Notes under the pieces: generated by a model | What the model was told of the DNA's origin: nothing | The model's input: only the letters and a program-made list of their open reading frames with translations | The model's database searches: none | NCBI GenBank assembly: GCA_003555335.1 | Contig: PWHD01000048.1 | Coordinates: 1-46,703 of the forward strand | Direction of reading: 5' to 3' | Source: Mollicutes bacterium | GTDB lineage: Bacteria > Bacillota_I > Bacilli_A > Izemoplasmatales > Izemoplasmataceae | DNA: 46,703 bases | Program-made: the position numbers and the translations under genes | Shown: positions 40,450-46,703 of the stretch, piece by piece | Numbering within the stretch: position 1 is the stretch's first letter | Layout of the letters: each line of letters opens with the position of its first letter

Positions 40450-41391
40450 ATGCTCAGATATGTGCTTACAAGAATCTTTTGGATGGTATTCACGTTTTTC
40501 CTGATTGTCAGTCTCGTGTTTATCATCACCCGGATGGCGATGCAGATTCCCTGGCCACCTTTTTTGACGATGCGGGAATACCTCGTCATCACTTTTGATC
40601 AATACACCGACTATATGCACGGTATCCTTACCGAGTGGTACTGGGGGACGACGCAGTATGATGAACCGGTATGGGATTTCGTGGCATCAGCGATGCCGAT
40701 TTCACTGCGGATCAACATCGCGGTCTTTTTGTCATATGTCATCATCGGCATCGGACTAGGCATGCTGGCGGCCGTTAAAAAGGATACCTGGGTTGATCAG
40801 ATCATCGGTATCTTCACTATGACATTCGGTTCGATTCCCAGTTTCATCATGATTTTTTTGGTAATCATGTTTTTCGGCTTCGGCCTCGGATGGTTGCCGA
40901 AAATCTATCCGATAGGAGAAGAGGGCCTGGCGTTGCATATGGGCCTCATCATTCCCATCCTCGCCCTTTCGGGTCCCCCTATCGCGACGCTCTCCCGGCT
41001 TGTTCGTGGAGAGTTGGCGGAGAATTTCAATCAGGATTATCTTCTGCTCGCAAGAGTCAAGGGACTGAACAAGAAACAGATCCTTTTCCGTCACGCCCTC
41101 AGAAACAGCATCACACCCGTTATGCCCGAGATTCCGAATCTGTTTGTGCTGGTGCTGATGAACGCGTTCTTCGTGGAAATCGTCTACAATGTGCCCGGTG
41201 TGGCGAATCTGTTTTTGAAAAACATCTACCGGGCAGGTCCCGGGCCACATTTCATCATCGATACGCCGATCATCACTACAATCAGTTCCTTCTATGCGTT
41301 CATGGGGCTTTCCATCGCTTTGCTCATCGATATCCTCTATGGCTTTGTCGATCCGACCATCTCTGTCGGGTCTAAAAAAACGCCATCGTAA
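40450..41391 (+). CDS. DppB-type ABC permease, copy 1
   Basis: The 313-residue membrane protein is an oligopeptide/nickel-type ABC permease of the DppB/OppB class: first helix then a long external segment (about 33-95), five more helices, and the ATPase-contact loop in DYLLLARVKGLNKKQILFRH. Its ending, YGFVDPTISVG, is the usual DppB ending. ATG 40450 is preferred over TTG 40432, although the ribosome-binding site (GGGTG) is weak. It is followed 71 bases later by a close paralogue. No DppC permease, ATPase or binding protein is adjacent. Confidence 0.88.
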   Translation: MLRYVLTRIFWMVFTFFLIVSLVFIITRMAMQIPWPPFLTMREYLVITFDQYTDYMHGILTEWYWGTTQYDEPVWDFVASAMPISLRINIAVFLSYVIIGIGLGMLAAVKKDTWVDQIIGIFTMTFGSIPSFIMIFLVIMFFGFGLGWLPKIYPIGEEGLALHMGLIIPILALSGPPIATLSRLVRGELAENFNQDYLLLARVKGLNKKQILFRHALRNSITPVMPEIPNLFVLVLMNAFFVEIVYNVPGVANLFLKNIYRAGPGPHFIIDTPIITTISSFYAFMGLSIALLIDILYGFVDPTISVGSKKTPS

Positions 41392-41462
41392 TAGGAAAAG
41401 TTTTTGCGAGGTGACTTTACAGTTTCGCATCCGATCTTTTTTGGCTGAAAGCGGGTGGCAGT

Positions 41463-42398
41463 ATGATAAGATACATCGTCAGTAGATTGTTGTTCATGGT
41501 TGTGACCTTTTTCCTGATCGTCACGGTGGTCTTCATGGTCACCCGTCTTGCCATGCTTATCCCCTGGCCCCCGTTTTTATCATTCAGAGGATATTTCCAG
41601 ATCGCTTTCGAACAGTACAAGGACTACCTCACAGGCATCCTCACCGATTGGGACTGGGGCATGAACATGAGGGGCGAGCCGCTTTGGCCGGATGTCCATG
41701 AGCGGATGAAGCTATCCCTCAGAATCAACATCGCCGTTTTTCTCACCTACGTCACCGTCGGAATCGGCCTGGGTATGATCGCAGCCTTGAAAAAAGACAC
41801 ACTCATCGACGATGCGATTGGTGTCTTCACCATGGTTTTCGGCGCAATTCCCAGTTTCATCATGGTTTTTATCGTCGTGTTGGTCTTCGCCCACTATCTC
41901 GAATGGTTGCCGAGATTCTATCCTACCAATGAAGATGGCATGCGCCGCCACATGGGTCTGATCATACCAGTTCTCGCCCTTGCGGGCCCGCCCATCGCGA
42001 CCATTTCGAGGCTTGTGCGAGGCGAGCTCGTCGAGACGGCGAATGCGGATTATATCGACCTTGCGAAAGTGAAGGGTCTAAACAGAAGGCAGTGCTTGCT
42101 GCGCCACGGCCTCAAAAACAGCATCACACCCGTGATGCCGGAAATTTCCTCGTTATTCATTCTGGTGATGATGAGCGCCTTCTTCGTGGAGGTTGTCTAT
42201 GTGATTCCTGGTATGGCGCGGCTCTTCTTGGAATCGATCTACAACGAAAGTATCCATGGCCCGCACTTTTTGATCCACACGCCAACCGTCACGACCATCT
42301 GCGCCTTCTACGCGCTTCTAGGTCTCTCGGTAGCCTTGCTCATCGATATTCTCTACGGTTTCATCGATCCGACCATCAAGCTCGGTTCGAAGAAATGA
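41463..42398 (+). CDS. DppB-type ABC permease, copy 2
   Basis: The 311-residue paralogue of the preceding gene matches it over the whole length (about 60% identical by eye). It keeps the contact loop DYIDLAKVKGLNRRQCLLRH and the ending YGFIDPTIKLG. Dipeptide importers normally pair one DppB with one DppC; both genes here are of the DppB class. The Shine-Dalgarno is weak (GGGTGG). Function together as a B-B pair, or with subunits coded elsewhere, is possible. Confidence 0.88.
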   Translation: MIRYIVSRLLFMVVTFFLIVTVVFMVTRLAMLIPWPPFLSFRGYFQIAFEQYKDYLTGILTDWDWGMNMRGEPLWPDVHERMKLSLRINIAVFLTYVTVGIGLGMIAALKKDTLIDDAIGVFTMVFGAIPSFIMVFIVVLVFAHYLEWLPRFYPTNEDGMRRHMGLIIPVLALAGPPIATISRLVRGELVETANADYIDLAKVKGLNRRQCLLRHGLKNSITPVMPEISSLFILVMMSAFFVEVVYVIPGMARLFLESIYNESIHGPHFLIHTPTVTTICAFYALLGLSVALLIDILYGFIDPTIKLGSKK

Positions 42399-42419
42399 CA
42401 TTTGATGAACCGATAATAA

Positions 42420-42446
42420 AGACGCCCGGCCTGAGGCCGGGCGTCT
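42420..42446. terminator. Bidirectional hairpin after the permease pair
   Basis: AGACGCCCGGCC (42420-42431) pairs with GGCCGGGCGTCT (42435-42446) around TGA. Very stable, but T-poor afterwards. Confidence 0.7.
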
Positions 42447-42459
42447 ATTTGATTGCGGA

Positions 42460-43212
42460 TTATTTCGGATAGAGGTCGCCGGTCATATCGGTATCATGCA
42501 TCGCGCGGCGGTTGCGTTGCTGGTCGATCAGTCGGCGGTAATATTTGATGTTGTCATGGACATCCTTGAGCATGTCGTCGACGTAGCGATCGAACACATT
42601 CTCGGTATCCTCATCCTTGTAGTAGACCGCATGGAGCGCAAAGAGGTCGTCCCCGGTCATATTGAGGTGTTTGCTTTCGGGATGGTGGTGGAAGTAGAGC
42701 TTCTCATCGAGCGCCGCGACGTATTCGACTCTTACCTCATCTGGGTGTTTCACCCGGATCATGGTACTGTTTTTTCTTTTGTAACGGCACAAGACGATTG
42801 GAAATTTCGTTTCCTTGAGCACCTCATTGGTCTCCGCGTCGAGTTTGTCGGCATCGAGTACGAGGAGGGTATGATAATCGGTGCTCAGATCGTCCTCGAC
42901 TTCTTTTTGGAATTGCTTCACTCTTTCCCGAGCGGCTTGCCAATCCCCGGGTTCAAACGTCTCAAGCACTTTCACGGCATCAGCGATATCGTCCTTTTCA
43001 AGCTTATGGTCCTTGCCGAAGTCGACTTTGTCAAGACGGATTTCCTTACCGGCATCAAAAGTCTCCCGGTCTTTTTCACAATAGAACTTGTCTTCATCAT
43101 GGCACTCGCCATGGGTCCGTTTGACGATCTCGCCGTCTTCCATGACCTCGATGAGTTTGAATCCGGTTTCAGCGTGATTATAACGTTTCCAGTGGATTCT
43201 CTTTTTTTCCAT
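42460..43212 (-). CDS. Unrecognised soluble 250-residue protein
   Basis: I do not recognise the family. The protein is highly charged, has no membrane segment or signal, and shows alternating strands and helices, including LLVLDADKLD and FPIVLCRYKRKN in the middle and a long helix-rich acidic C-terminus (residues about 190-250). AAAGGAG precedes the ATG, and a strong promoter lies upstream. It is divergent from the unknown/E1/carrier genes. Confidence 0.7.
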   Translation of the reverse strand: MEKKRIHWKRYNHAETGFKLIEVMEDGEIVKRTHGECHDEDKFYCEKDRETFDAGKEIRLDKVDFGKDHKLEKDDIADAVKVLETFEPGDWQAARERVKQFQKEVEDDLSTDYHTLLVLDADKLDAETNEVLKETKFPIVLCRYKRKNSTMIRVKHPDEVRVEYVAALDEKLYFHHHPESKHLNMTGDDLFALHAVYYKDEDTENVFDRYVDDMLKDVHDNIKYYRRLIDQQRNRRAMHDTDMTGDLYPK

Positions 43213-43245
43213 AGCCGTTCTCCTTTCAGATACCTTGTTAATTTA

Positions 43246-43274
43246 ATTTTATCACCTCTTTCGCACCATAACAA
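43246..43274 (-). promoter_or_regulatory. Promoter of the 42460 gene
   Basis: On the minus strand TTGTTA (43269-43274), 17 bases, TAAAAT (43246-43251) with TG two bases upstream. Confidence 0.75.
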
Positions 43275-43353
43275 AGAAAACACAAAATGAATTATGTCTA
43301 TGGAACAAACCGACACGTTCGGGCAAACGATGGTTTACCAGCGGACTTAAAAT

Positions 43354-43362
43354 TGCTACAAT
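43354..43362 (+). promoter_or_regulatory. Extended -10 of the 43400 operon
   Basis: TG-C-TACAAT, 37 bases before ATG 43400. A weak -35 (TTTACC) lies at 43334-43339. Confidence 0.6.
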
Positions 43363-43399
43363 GGAAGTGTGGATAAACGAAGCAACAAAGGAGGCCGAC

Positions 43400-43750
43400 A
43401 TGGAAGCAATCATGAATCTGGAACTGACCATCCATTATCCGATGGAGAAGACGGTGAACCTGAATCTCTGCGGGATGAAAGACCGTTGTGAGGAACCCTA
43501 TTGCTACATGCTTGATGATGCGCAGATGGAAAAACTTAAAGAGGGTCTTGAAACACTGCGTGTGGAAGACTGGAATCAAAGTTATATGGACAGGGAAAAC
43601 CCGGACCGCTTCGACTGGGATCTGAAGATTGTGACAAAAACCGGAAAGACCACAATGAAATACGGTAGAAACAAAACCCCGGACAACTGGCTCGACTTTT
43701 TGAACCTGATCAACACCGTGGCCGGCGAAACCCTGATTGAGACCGACTAA
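43400..43750 (+). CDS. Unrecognised small protein in the E1/carrier operon
   Basis: The 116-residue soluble protein has strands at the start (MNLELTIHYP, VNLNLCGMK), three Cys (LCGMKDRCEEPYC, residues 23-35) that could bind metal, and a C-terminal WLDFLNLINTVAG helix. AAAGGAGG precedes ATG 43400. The E1-like gene starts three bases after its stop and seems to depend on it for translation, so the two products may work together. No family recognised. Confidence 0.68.
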   Translation: MEAIMNLELTIHYPMEKTVNLNLCGMKDRCEEPYCYMLDDAQMEKLKEGLETLRVEDWNQSYMDRENPDRFDWDLKIVTKTGKTTMKYGRNKTPDNWLDFLNLINTVAGETLIETD

Positions 43751-43753
43751 GCG

Positions 43754-44458
43754 ATGCGAACAGGGGATAAGTCCGTCCGGCTCGAGAAGAACCTTGGTGT
43801 TTTCAGTGAAAAGGAGATGTCCCGGATCAGGGATATGAACGTCTTGCTTGTCGGGCTAGGCGGTCTCGGCGGCCACATCGCGAACGGTCTTTTGCGTCTC
43901 GGTGTCGGTAAAATGACCATGGTCGACCCCGATACATTCGACATGACCAATTTGAACCGTCAACTGTTCTCGACGACCAAGACCATCGGACAGTCGAAGA
44001 CCGAAGTCCTCAAAACCGCATTGCAGGACATAGACCCATCCGCCGAACTTCGCTTCCATACCTGTCCGGTGAGCGAACTCGACGACAATGTGGTGCGCAC
44101 CGCCGACATCATCATCGATGCCGTCGACATCATCGCGACCAAATGTTATCTCGAGAAACTCGCCTTCAGACACGGCGTTCCCCTTTTGCACGGCGCCATC
44201 GGCGGCTGGTATGGCCAAATGGGCATCATTATGCCCGGTGCGTTCATATTAAAAGAACTCTACGGCAACAATTCCAAAGGCATTGAAAAGACCCTGGGCA
44301 GTCCTACCTTCACACCAGGCGTGCTCGCATACATGATGGTCGCCGCTTTCGCCACGTTTGCAAGCGGAAAAGAAGAAGCGCTAACCAACCGCATCCTGCT
44401 GGTCGATCTTTTGAACCACGACTACAGAATCGTGCTGGACCGAAACAACGAAAAATGA
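43754..44458 (+). CDS. ThiF/MoeB/HesA-family E1-like adenylyltransferase
   Basis: The 234-residue protein has the E1 nucleotide fold: GLGGLG (34-39), VDPD at 57-60, Arg69 in NLNRQ, Lys82 and Asp122, the set that binds ATP-Mg and adenylates the C-terminal Gly of a ubiquitin-fold carrier. It lacks both zinc CxxC pairs and the active Cys region seen in MoeB and ThiF, so it resembles the shorter HesA-like branch. No Shine-Dalgarno is clear; translation probably continues from the gene before. The carrier gene follows at 44480. Confidence 0.88.
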   Translation: MRTGDKSVRLEKNLGVFSEKEMSRIRDMNVLLVGLGGLGGHIANGLLRLGVGKMTMVDPDTFDMTNLNRQLFSTTKTIGQSKTEVLKTALQDIDPSAELRFHTCPVSELDDNVVRTADIIIDAVDIIATKCYLEKLAFRHGVPLLHGAIGGWYGQMGIIMPGAFILKELYGNNSKGIEKTLGSPTFTPGVLAYMMVAAFATFASGKEEALTNRILLVDLLNHDYRIVLDRNNEK

Positions 44459-44479
44459 AAATGAGACGGACGTGATACC

Positions 44480-44728
44480 ATGGTGACCATCAGGTTCTTC
44501 GGACTGATCAGAAGCAACCACCGGATTGAAACCTTTGAAACAGAGCCAGGCGTTTTATCTGCGATTATCGATAGAATCATGGCCAAACACCCTGAGATCA
44601 CCCGGCGTGAATTCGAAAATGCGGTGCTTTTCATCAACAATGAGAAGATTATGCACATGAAACGATTCGACCTCGTGCTCGAAGACGGGGACGAGGTGAT
44701 CTTCACCAATTTCGTGGGTGGTGGTTAA
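44480..44728 (+). CDS. MoaD/ThiS-like ubiquitin-fold carrier protein
   Basis: The 82-residue protein has the beta-grasp pattern (VTIRFFG start, ALFINNE-like centre, LEDGDEVIF) and ends FVGGG, the exposed glycine tail that an E1 adenylates in molybdopterin or thiamine sulfur transfer. One Gly extends past the usual GG. GGACGTGA precedes the ATG. No other molybdenum-cofactor or thiamine gene is in the window, so the acceptor is unknown. Confidence 0.85.
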   Translation: MVTIRFFGLIRSNHRIETFETEPGVLSAIIDRIMAKHPEITRREFENAVLFINNEKIMHMKRFDLVLEDGDEVIFTNFVGGG

Positions 44729-44766
44729 AAAAACCCGGTTCACATCAAGTGTTCCGGGGTTTTTTC
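44727..44766. terminator. Bidirectional terminator between carrier and LigD polymerase genes
   Basis: AAAAAACCCGG pairs with CCGGGGTTTTTT; an inner CAC/GTG pairing extends the stem. It overlaps both converging stop codons. Confidence 0.88.
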
Positions 44767-45634
44767 ATTGCCGCTTCGGCAGTTTCCTGCGGTGCTTCTC
44801 AAAGCTTTTCCATGGGTCTTTTTTGGTCTCGAGACGCTTGAATAGGGTGCTGAATGTCGCCATCTGCGGACTGAAATCCTCGTTGTCAAGTTCCTCCCAG
44901 GTAACCGGCAAAGCGACGGGCGCGTTCTTTTTTGCCCGCAGGGCATAAGGCGCGACCGACGTCTGACCGATGGCGTTTCTGGAATAATCGAGGTAGATTC
45001 TGCCTTCTCTTTTCTCCTTGCGCCGCTCAAGGGTGGTGGTCTTCGGCAGCGCCTTGTTGACGGCTTTGGCGACTTTGCCGGCATAATCACGGACGGCCTC
45101 GAAGTTAAAGTTCGGTTCAAGCGGCACCGCGATATGCACACCCTTGGAACCGGTCGTCATGACAAAAGGGCACAGTCCGTCTTCTTCAAGAATGTCCCGC
45201 ACTTTCTTCGCGGTTTTGACAAGCGCCGCGACATCCTCTTTTTCCGGATCGAGATCGATGATCAGCTTATCGGGTTTATCCGGATGGTCCTTGCGGCTCA
45301 ACCAAACATGCGGCGTGATCGTGGCCTGGTTTGCGAGATAGATCAGTGACTTCCTGTCGTTGCAAAGGACATGGGTCGTCTTACCGCCTTGTTCCTTGTC
45401 CAGGGTGATGGTTTCAATGAATTCGGGAAAGTGATCACCGGCTTCCTGTTGGTAGAAGCCCTCCTTCGAGATGCCATCAGGGAAGCGGTGCAAGGTCATC
45501 GGTCGCTTCCTAATATGCGGCAGCATCACGTCTTTGACCATGTCATAGTAGTCGATCAGGTCCTTTTTGCGGATTGTGGGTTCTTCAAACATCACCTTGT
45601 CGGTGTTGCTCAGGGAGACACCTGCTTTTTCCAT
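44765..45634 (-). CDS. LigD-type primase-polymerase domain protein
   Basis: The 289-residue archaeo-eukaryotic primase-fold polymerase fills gaps with nucleotides during non-homologous end joining. Catalytic Asp127 and Asp129 lie in IIDLDPE, His167 in GSKGVHI and Asp216 in YLDYSRN. Only the polymerase domain is encoded, without ligase or phosphoesterase. The start at 45634 follows GAGGCGGTGA and is 15 bases after the phosphoesterase stop, so both are co-transcribed. Confidence 0.93.
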   Translation of the reverse strand: MEKAGVSLSNTDKVMFEEPTIRKKDLIDYYDMVKDVMLPHIRKRPMTLHRFPDGISKEGFYQQEAGDHFPEFIETITLDKEQGGKTTHVLCNDRKSLIYLANQATITPHVWLSRKDHPDKPDKLIIDLDPEKEDVAALVKTAKKVRDILEEDGLCPFVMTTGSKGVHIAVPLEPNFNFEAVRDYAGKVAKAVNKALPKTTTLERRKEKREGRIYLDYSRNAIGQTSVAPYALRAKKNAPVALPVTWEELDNEDFSPQMATFSTLFKRLETKKDPWKSFEKHRRKLPKRQ

Positions 45635-45649
45635 CGGACATTCACCGCC

Positions 45650-46255
45650 TCATTCGTCTTCAAGCGCCTTTTCAACCTGCTTGATGGTTTTTTCACTCTG
45701 GATGGATTTCGGCTTATCTTTGAGGATATCTTTTTCCCTTTGCGCCTCGTCATCTTTCATCTTCATGAGAAGCCAGCGCCCATCATCTTTTGAACCGGTT
45801 CTTATCAGGGCGAAATTTCCTTTGAGCTTCTTTCCTTTCAGTTCCACCACGACACGGCCCTCTTTTAAAGCCTCGGTCATGGTGAGGGCGTTGCCGTCAT
45901 CGTCTTCGGTGTGGTTCTCATAAGCCCCGCGGTCCCAGACGATCACCGTCCCCGCGCCGTAATGGTCCTCGGGGATGACGCCTTCAAAGTACGCGTAATC
46001 GAGCGGATGGTCCTCGGTCGGTAGTGCGAGACGCTTCTCGCTCGGGTCCGTGGACGGACCCTTTGGAACCGCCCATGACTTTAACACGCCTCCGACTTCC
46101 AGTCTGAAATCATAATGCAAAGTGGAAGCGTCGTGTTTCTGGACAACGAAAAGCGGACCATTCTTTTTCTTTTTCTCCTTGCCTGAAGGTTCAGGACTTT
46201 CTTCAAGCCTGCGTTTTTCCTTATAGGTCTTGAGTCTGTCTTTCTTCTCACCCAT
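45650..46255 (-). CDS. LigD-type 3'-phosphoesterase domain protein
   Basis: The 201-residue protein trims 3'-phosphate or 3'-ribonucleotide ends before joining. The metal site is HDASTLHYDFR (His41, His47, Asp49), with His83 in EDHPLDY and the GVIPEDHYGAG loop. An N-terminal basic tail (about 33 residues) precedes the domain. AGGAGG lies before ATG 46255; the open frame from 46363 has no such site. First gene of the split LigD pair. No Ku gene is seen. Confidence 0.93.
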   Translation of the reverse strand: MGEKKDRLKTYKEKRRLEESPEPSGKEKKKKNGPLFVVQKHDASTLHYDFRLEVGGVLKSWAVPKGPSTDPSEKRLALPTEDHPLDYAYFEGVIPEDHYGAGTVIVWDRGAYENHTEDDDGNALTMTEALKEGRVVVELKGKKLKGNFALIRTGSKDDGRWLLMKMKDDEAQREKDILKDKPKSIQSEKTIKQVEKALEDE

Positions 46256-46356
46256 GGAATGCCTCCTCTTCATTACAGTGGTTACTTTCAGCATAGCACG
46301 CGCACTGTCCAAAATCCACCAAAGGCACTCTTTTTGTGACCGACGAACCAAAAGCA

Positions 46357-46413
46357 TTGACAAAACAAAGAGAATAAATTATGATGGAAAAAATCGCCAT
46401 TTGGTGTTACAAT
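46357..46413 (+). promoter_or_regulatory. Promoters of the tRNA gene
   Basis: TTGACA (46357-46362), 17 bases, TATGAT (46380-46385) is a strong promoter giving a leader of about 33 bases. A second extended -10, TG-T-TACAAT, ends at 46413 and would start transcripts next to the mature 5' end. Confidence 0.75.
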
Positions 46414-46424
46414 ACTAATGTTTG

Positions 46425-46501
46425 GTTCCGGTAGCTCAGCTGGATAGAGTGACGGCCTCCGACGCCGTAGGTCAAGGGTTCGAATCCCTTCCGGAACGCC
46501 A
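46425..46501 (+). tRNA. tRNA-Arg (anticodon CCG)
   Basis: A complete cloverleaf of 77 bases: acceptor GTTCCGG/CCGGAAC, D-arm with GCTCAGCTGGATAGAGT, anticodon stem ACGGC/GCCGT with loop CTCCGAC (anticodon CCG at 46459-46461), T-arm AGGGTTCGAATCCCT and encoded CCA at 46499-46501. It reads the CGG Arg codon. A terminator follows, so it is a single tRNA unit. Confidence 0.96.
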
Positions 46502-46512
46502 ATTTGTATGTG

Positions 46513-46536
46513 AAGAGCCCACCTCGGGCTCTTTTT
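46513..46536 (+). terminator. Terminator of the tRNA gene
   Basis: AAGAGCCC (46513-46520) pairs with GGGCTCTT (46526-46533), followed by T's. Confidence 0.9.
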
Positions 46537-46540
46537 TCTT

Positions 46541-46703
46541 GCATCCTCCTTCAGGTCTTTTCCGTGCCCCGTATAAGTGTTGTGTTGAGTTGTAAATGAT
46601 GTGAGACAAAAAAGAGGGAATAAATAAAGGGATGTTGTATCCTTGAATCGAAGTATCTAGAAAAGCTTATTATTGAAGCGTTTGATCGAAGTGAGCTCAC
46701 TAC
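46541..46703. other. Right-end sequence with no recognised gene
   Basis: AT-rich sequence without an open frame, hairpin or promoter that I can support. It may lead into a gene beyond the window. Confidence 0.4.

Noticed and set aside
42496..43290. Plus-strand open frame of 264 codons
   Set aside because: Opposite a minus-strand gene with AAAGGAG and a strong promoter; the plus frame has no ribosome-binding site and runs through the promoter.
1..46703. TGA recoding as Trp (mycoplasma code)
   Set aside because: Many genes end in TGA at the right family length and Trp positions use TGG.
1..46703. CRISPR array, prophage or complete insertion sequence
   Set aside because: No regularly spaced repeats, structural phage genes, integrase or transposase were seen; the only repeat is the two-copy intergenic element.

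Overview
The window looks like chromosomal DNA of a bacterium with Gram-positive (Bacillota or Mycoplasmatota-like) expression signals. Shine-Dalgarno sites are AGGAGG-like, many promoters are extended -10 (TGN-TATAAT), genes end in strong rho-independent hairpins, and one operon is led by an S-box (SAM-I) riboswitch. TGA is used as a normal stop and Trp is TGG, so the mycoplasma code 4 is excluded. Base composition is near 50% GC over most of the window, with AT-richer patches at about 3.4-4.9 kb (arsenite operon), 5.3-6.1 kb (an odd helical protein) and 21.9-22.05 kb. The genus cannot be named from the sequence. No rRNA, CRISPR array, complete insertion sequence or prophage was seen. One tRNA-Arg(CCG) lies near the right end.

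Layout. 1-3 kb: GH3 beta-glucosidase lipoprotein and two GNAT acetyltransferases. 3.0-3.45 kb: decayed coding DNA including a DsrE relic. 3.44-4.96 kb: arsR-acr3 operon under a palindromic operator. 5-9.8 kb: mostly minus-strand genes (amphipathic-helix protein, two GNATs, an alpha/beta hydrolase, a zinc-ribbon protein) with two diverged copies of an intergenic repeat. 9.8-12.5 kb: a decaying patch with a broken membrane gene, a live HELGH metallopeptidase and a truncated relative. 12.5-16.8 kb: small membrane protein, EamA transporter, prolyl-iminopeptidase-like hydrolase and gnd. 17-21.8 kb: a free-standing GHKL ATPase, a PflX-type radical SAM protein, an FMN-binding/flavodoxin pair and a MazG-like hydrolase. 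22-25.5 kb: a heterodimeric ABC exporter. 25.7-31 kb: GNAT, DsrE plus AhpD-like proteins, then aldo/keto reductase, TspO-like, patatin and P-loop kinase genes.

31-34.3 kb: tldD-tldE-grpB-like operon with ATGA overlaps. 34.3-36.9 kb: a SAM-riboswitch-controlled metNIQ methionine importer whose permease gene metI is broken by a frameshift and small deletion. 37-40.1 kb: a HEIHH metallopeptidase, membrane and small proteins, YwbE and acylphosphatase. 40.4-42.4 kb: two tandem DppB-type permeases with no partner subunits. 42.4-44.7 kb: two unrecognised proteins, then an E1-like adenylyltransferase and a ubiquitin-fold carrier ending in Gly-Gly-Gly. 44.7-46.3 kb: the polymerase and phosphoesterase parts of LigD as separate genes without a ligase.

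The strongest leads are the E1/ubiquitin-fold gene set, the orphan GHKL ATPase with beta-rich domains, the basic amphipathic-helix protein, the broken metI under an apparently intact riboswitch, the unpaired permeases, the split LigD, and the repeat and relic patches between 3 and 13 kb. None can be called a new system from sequence alone.
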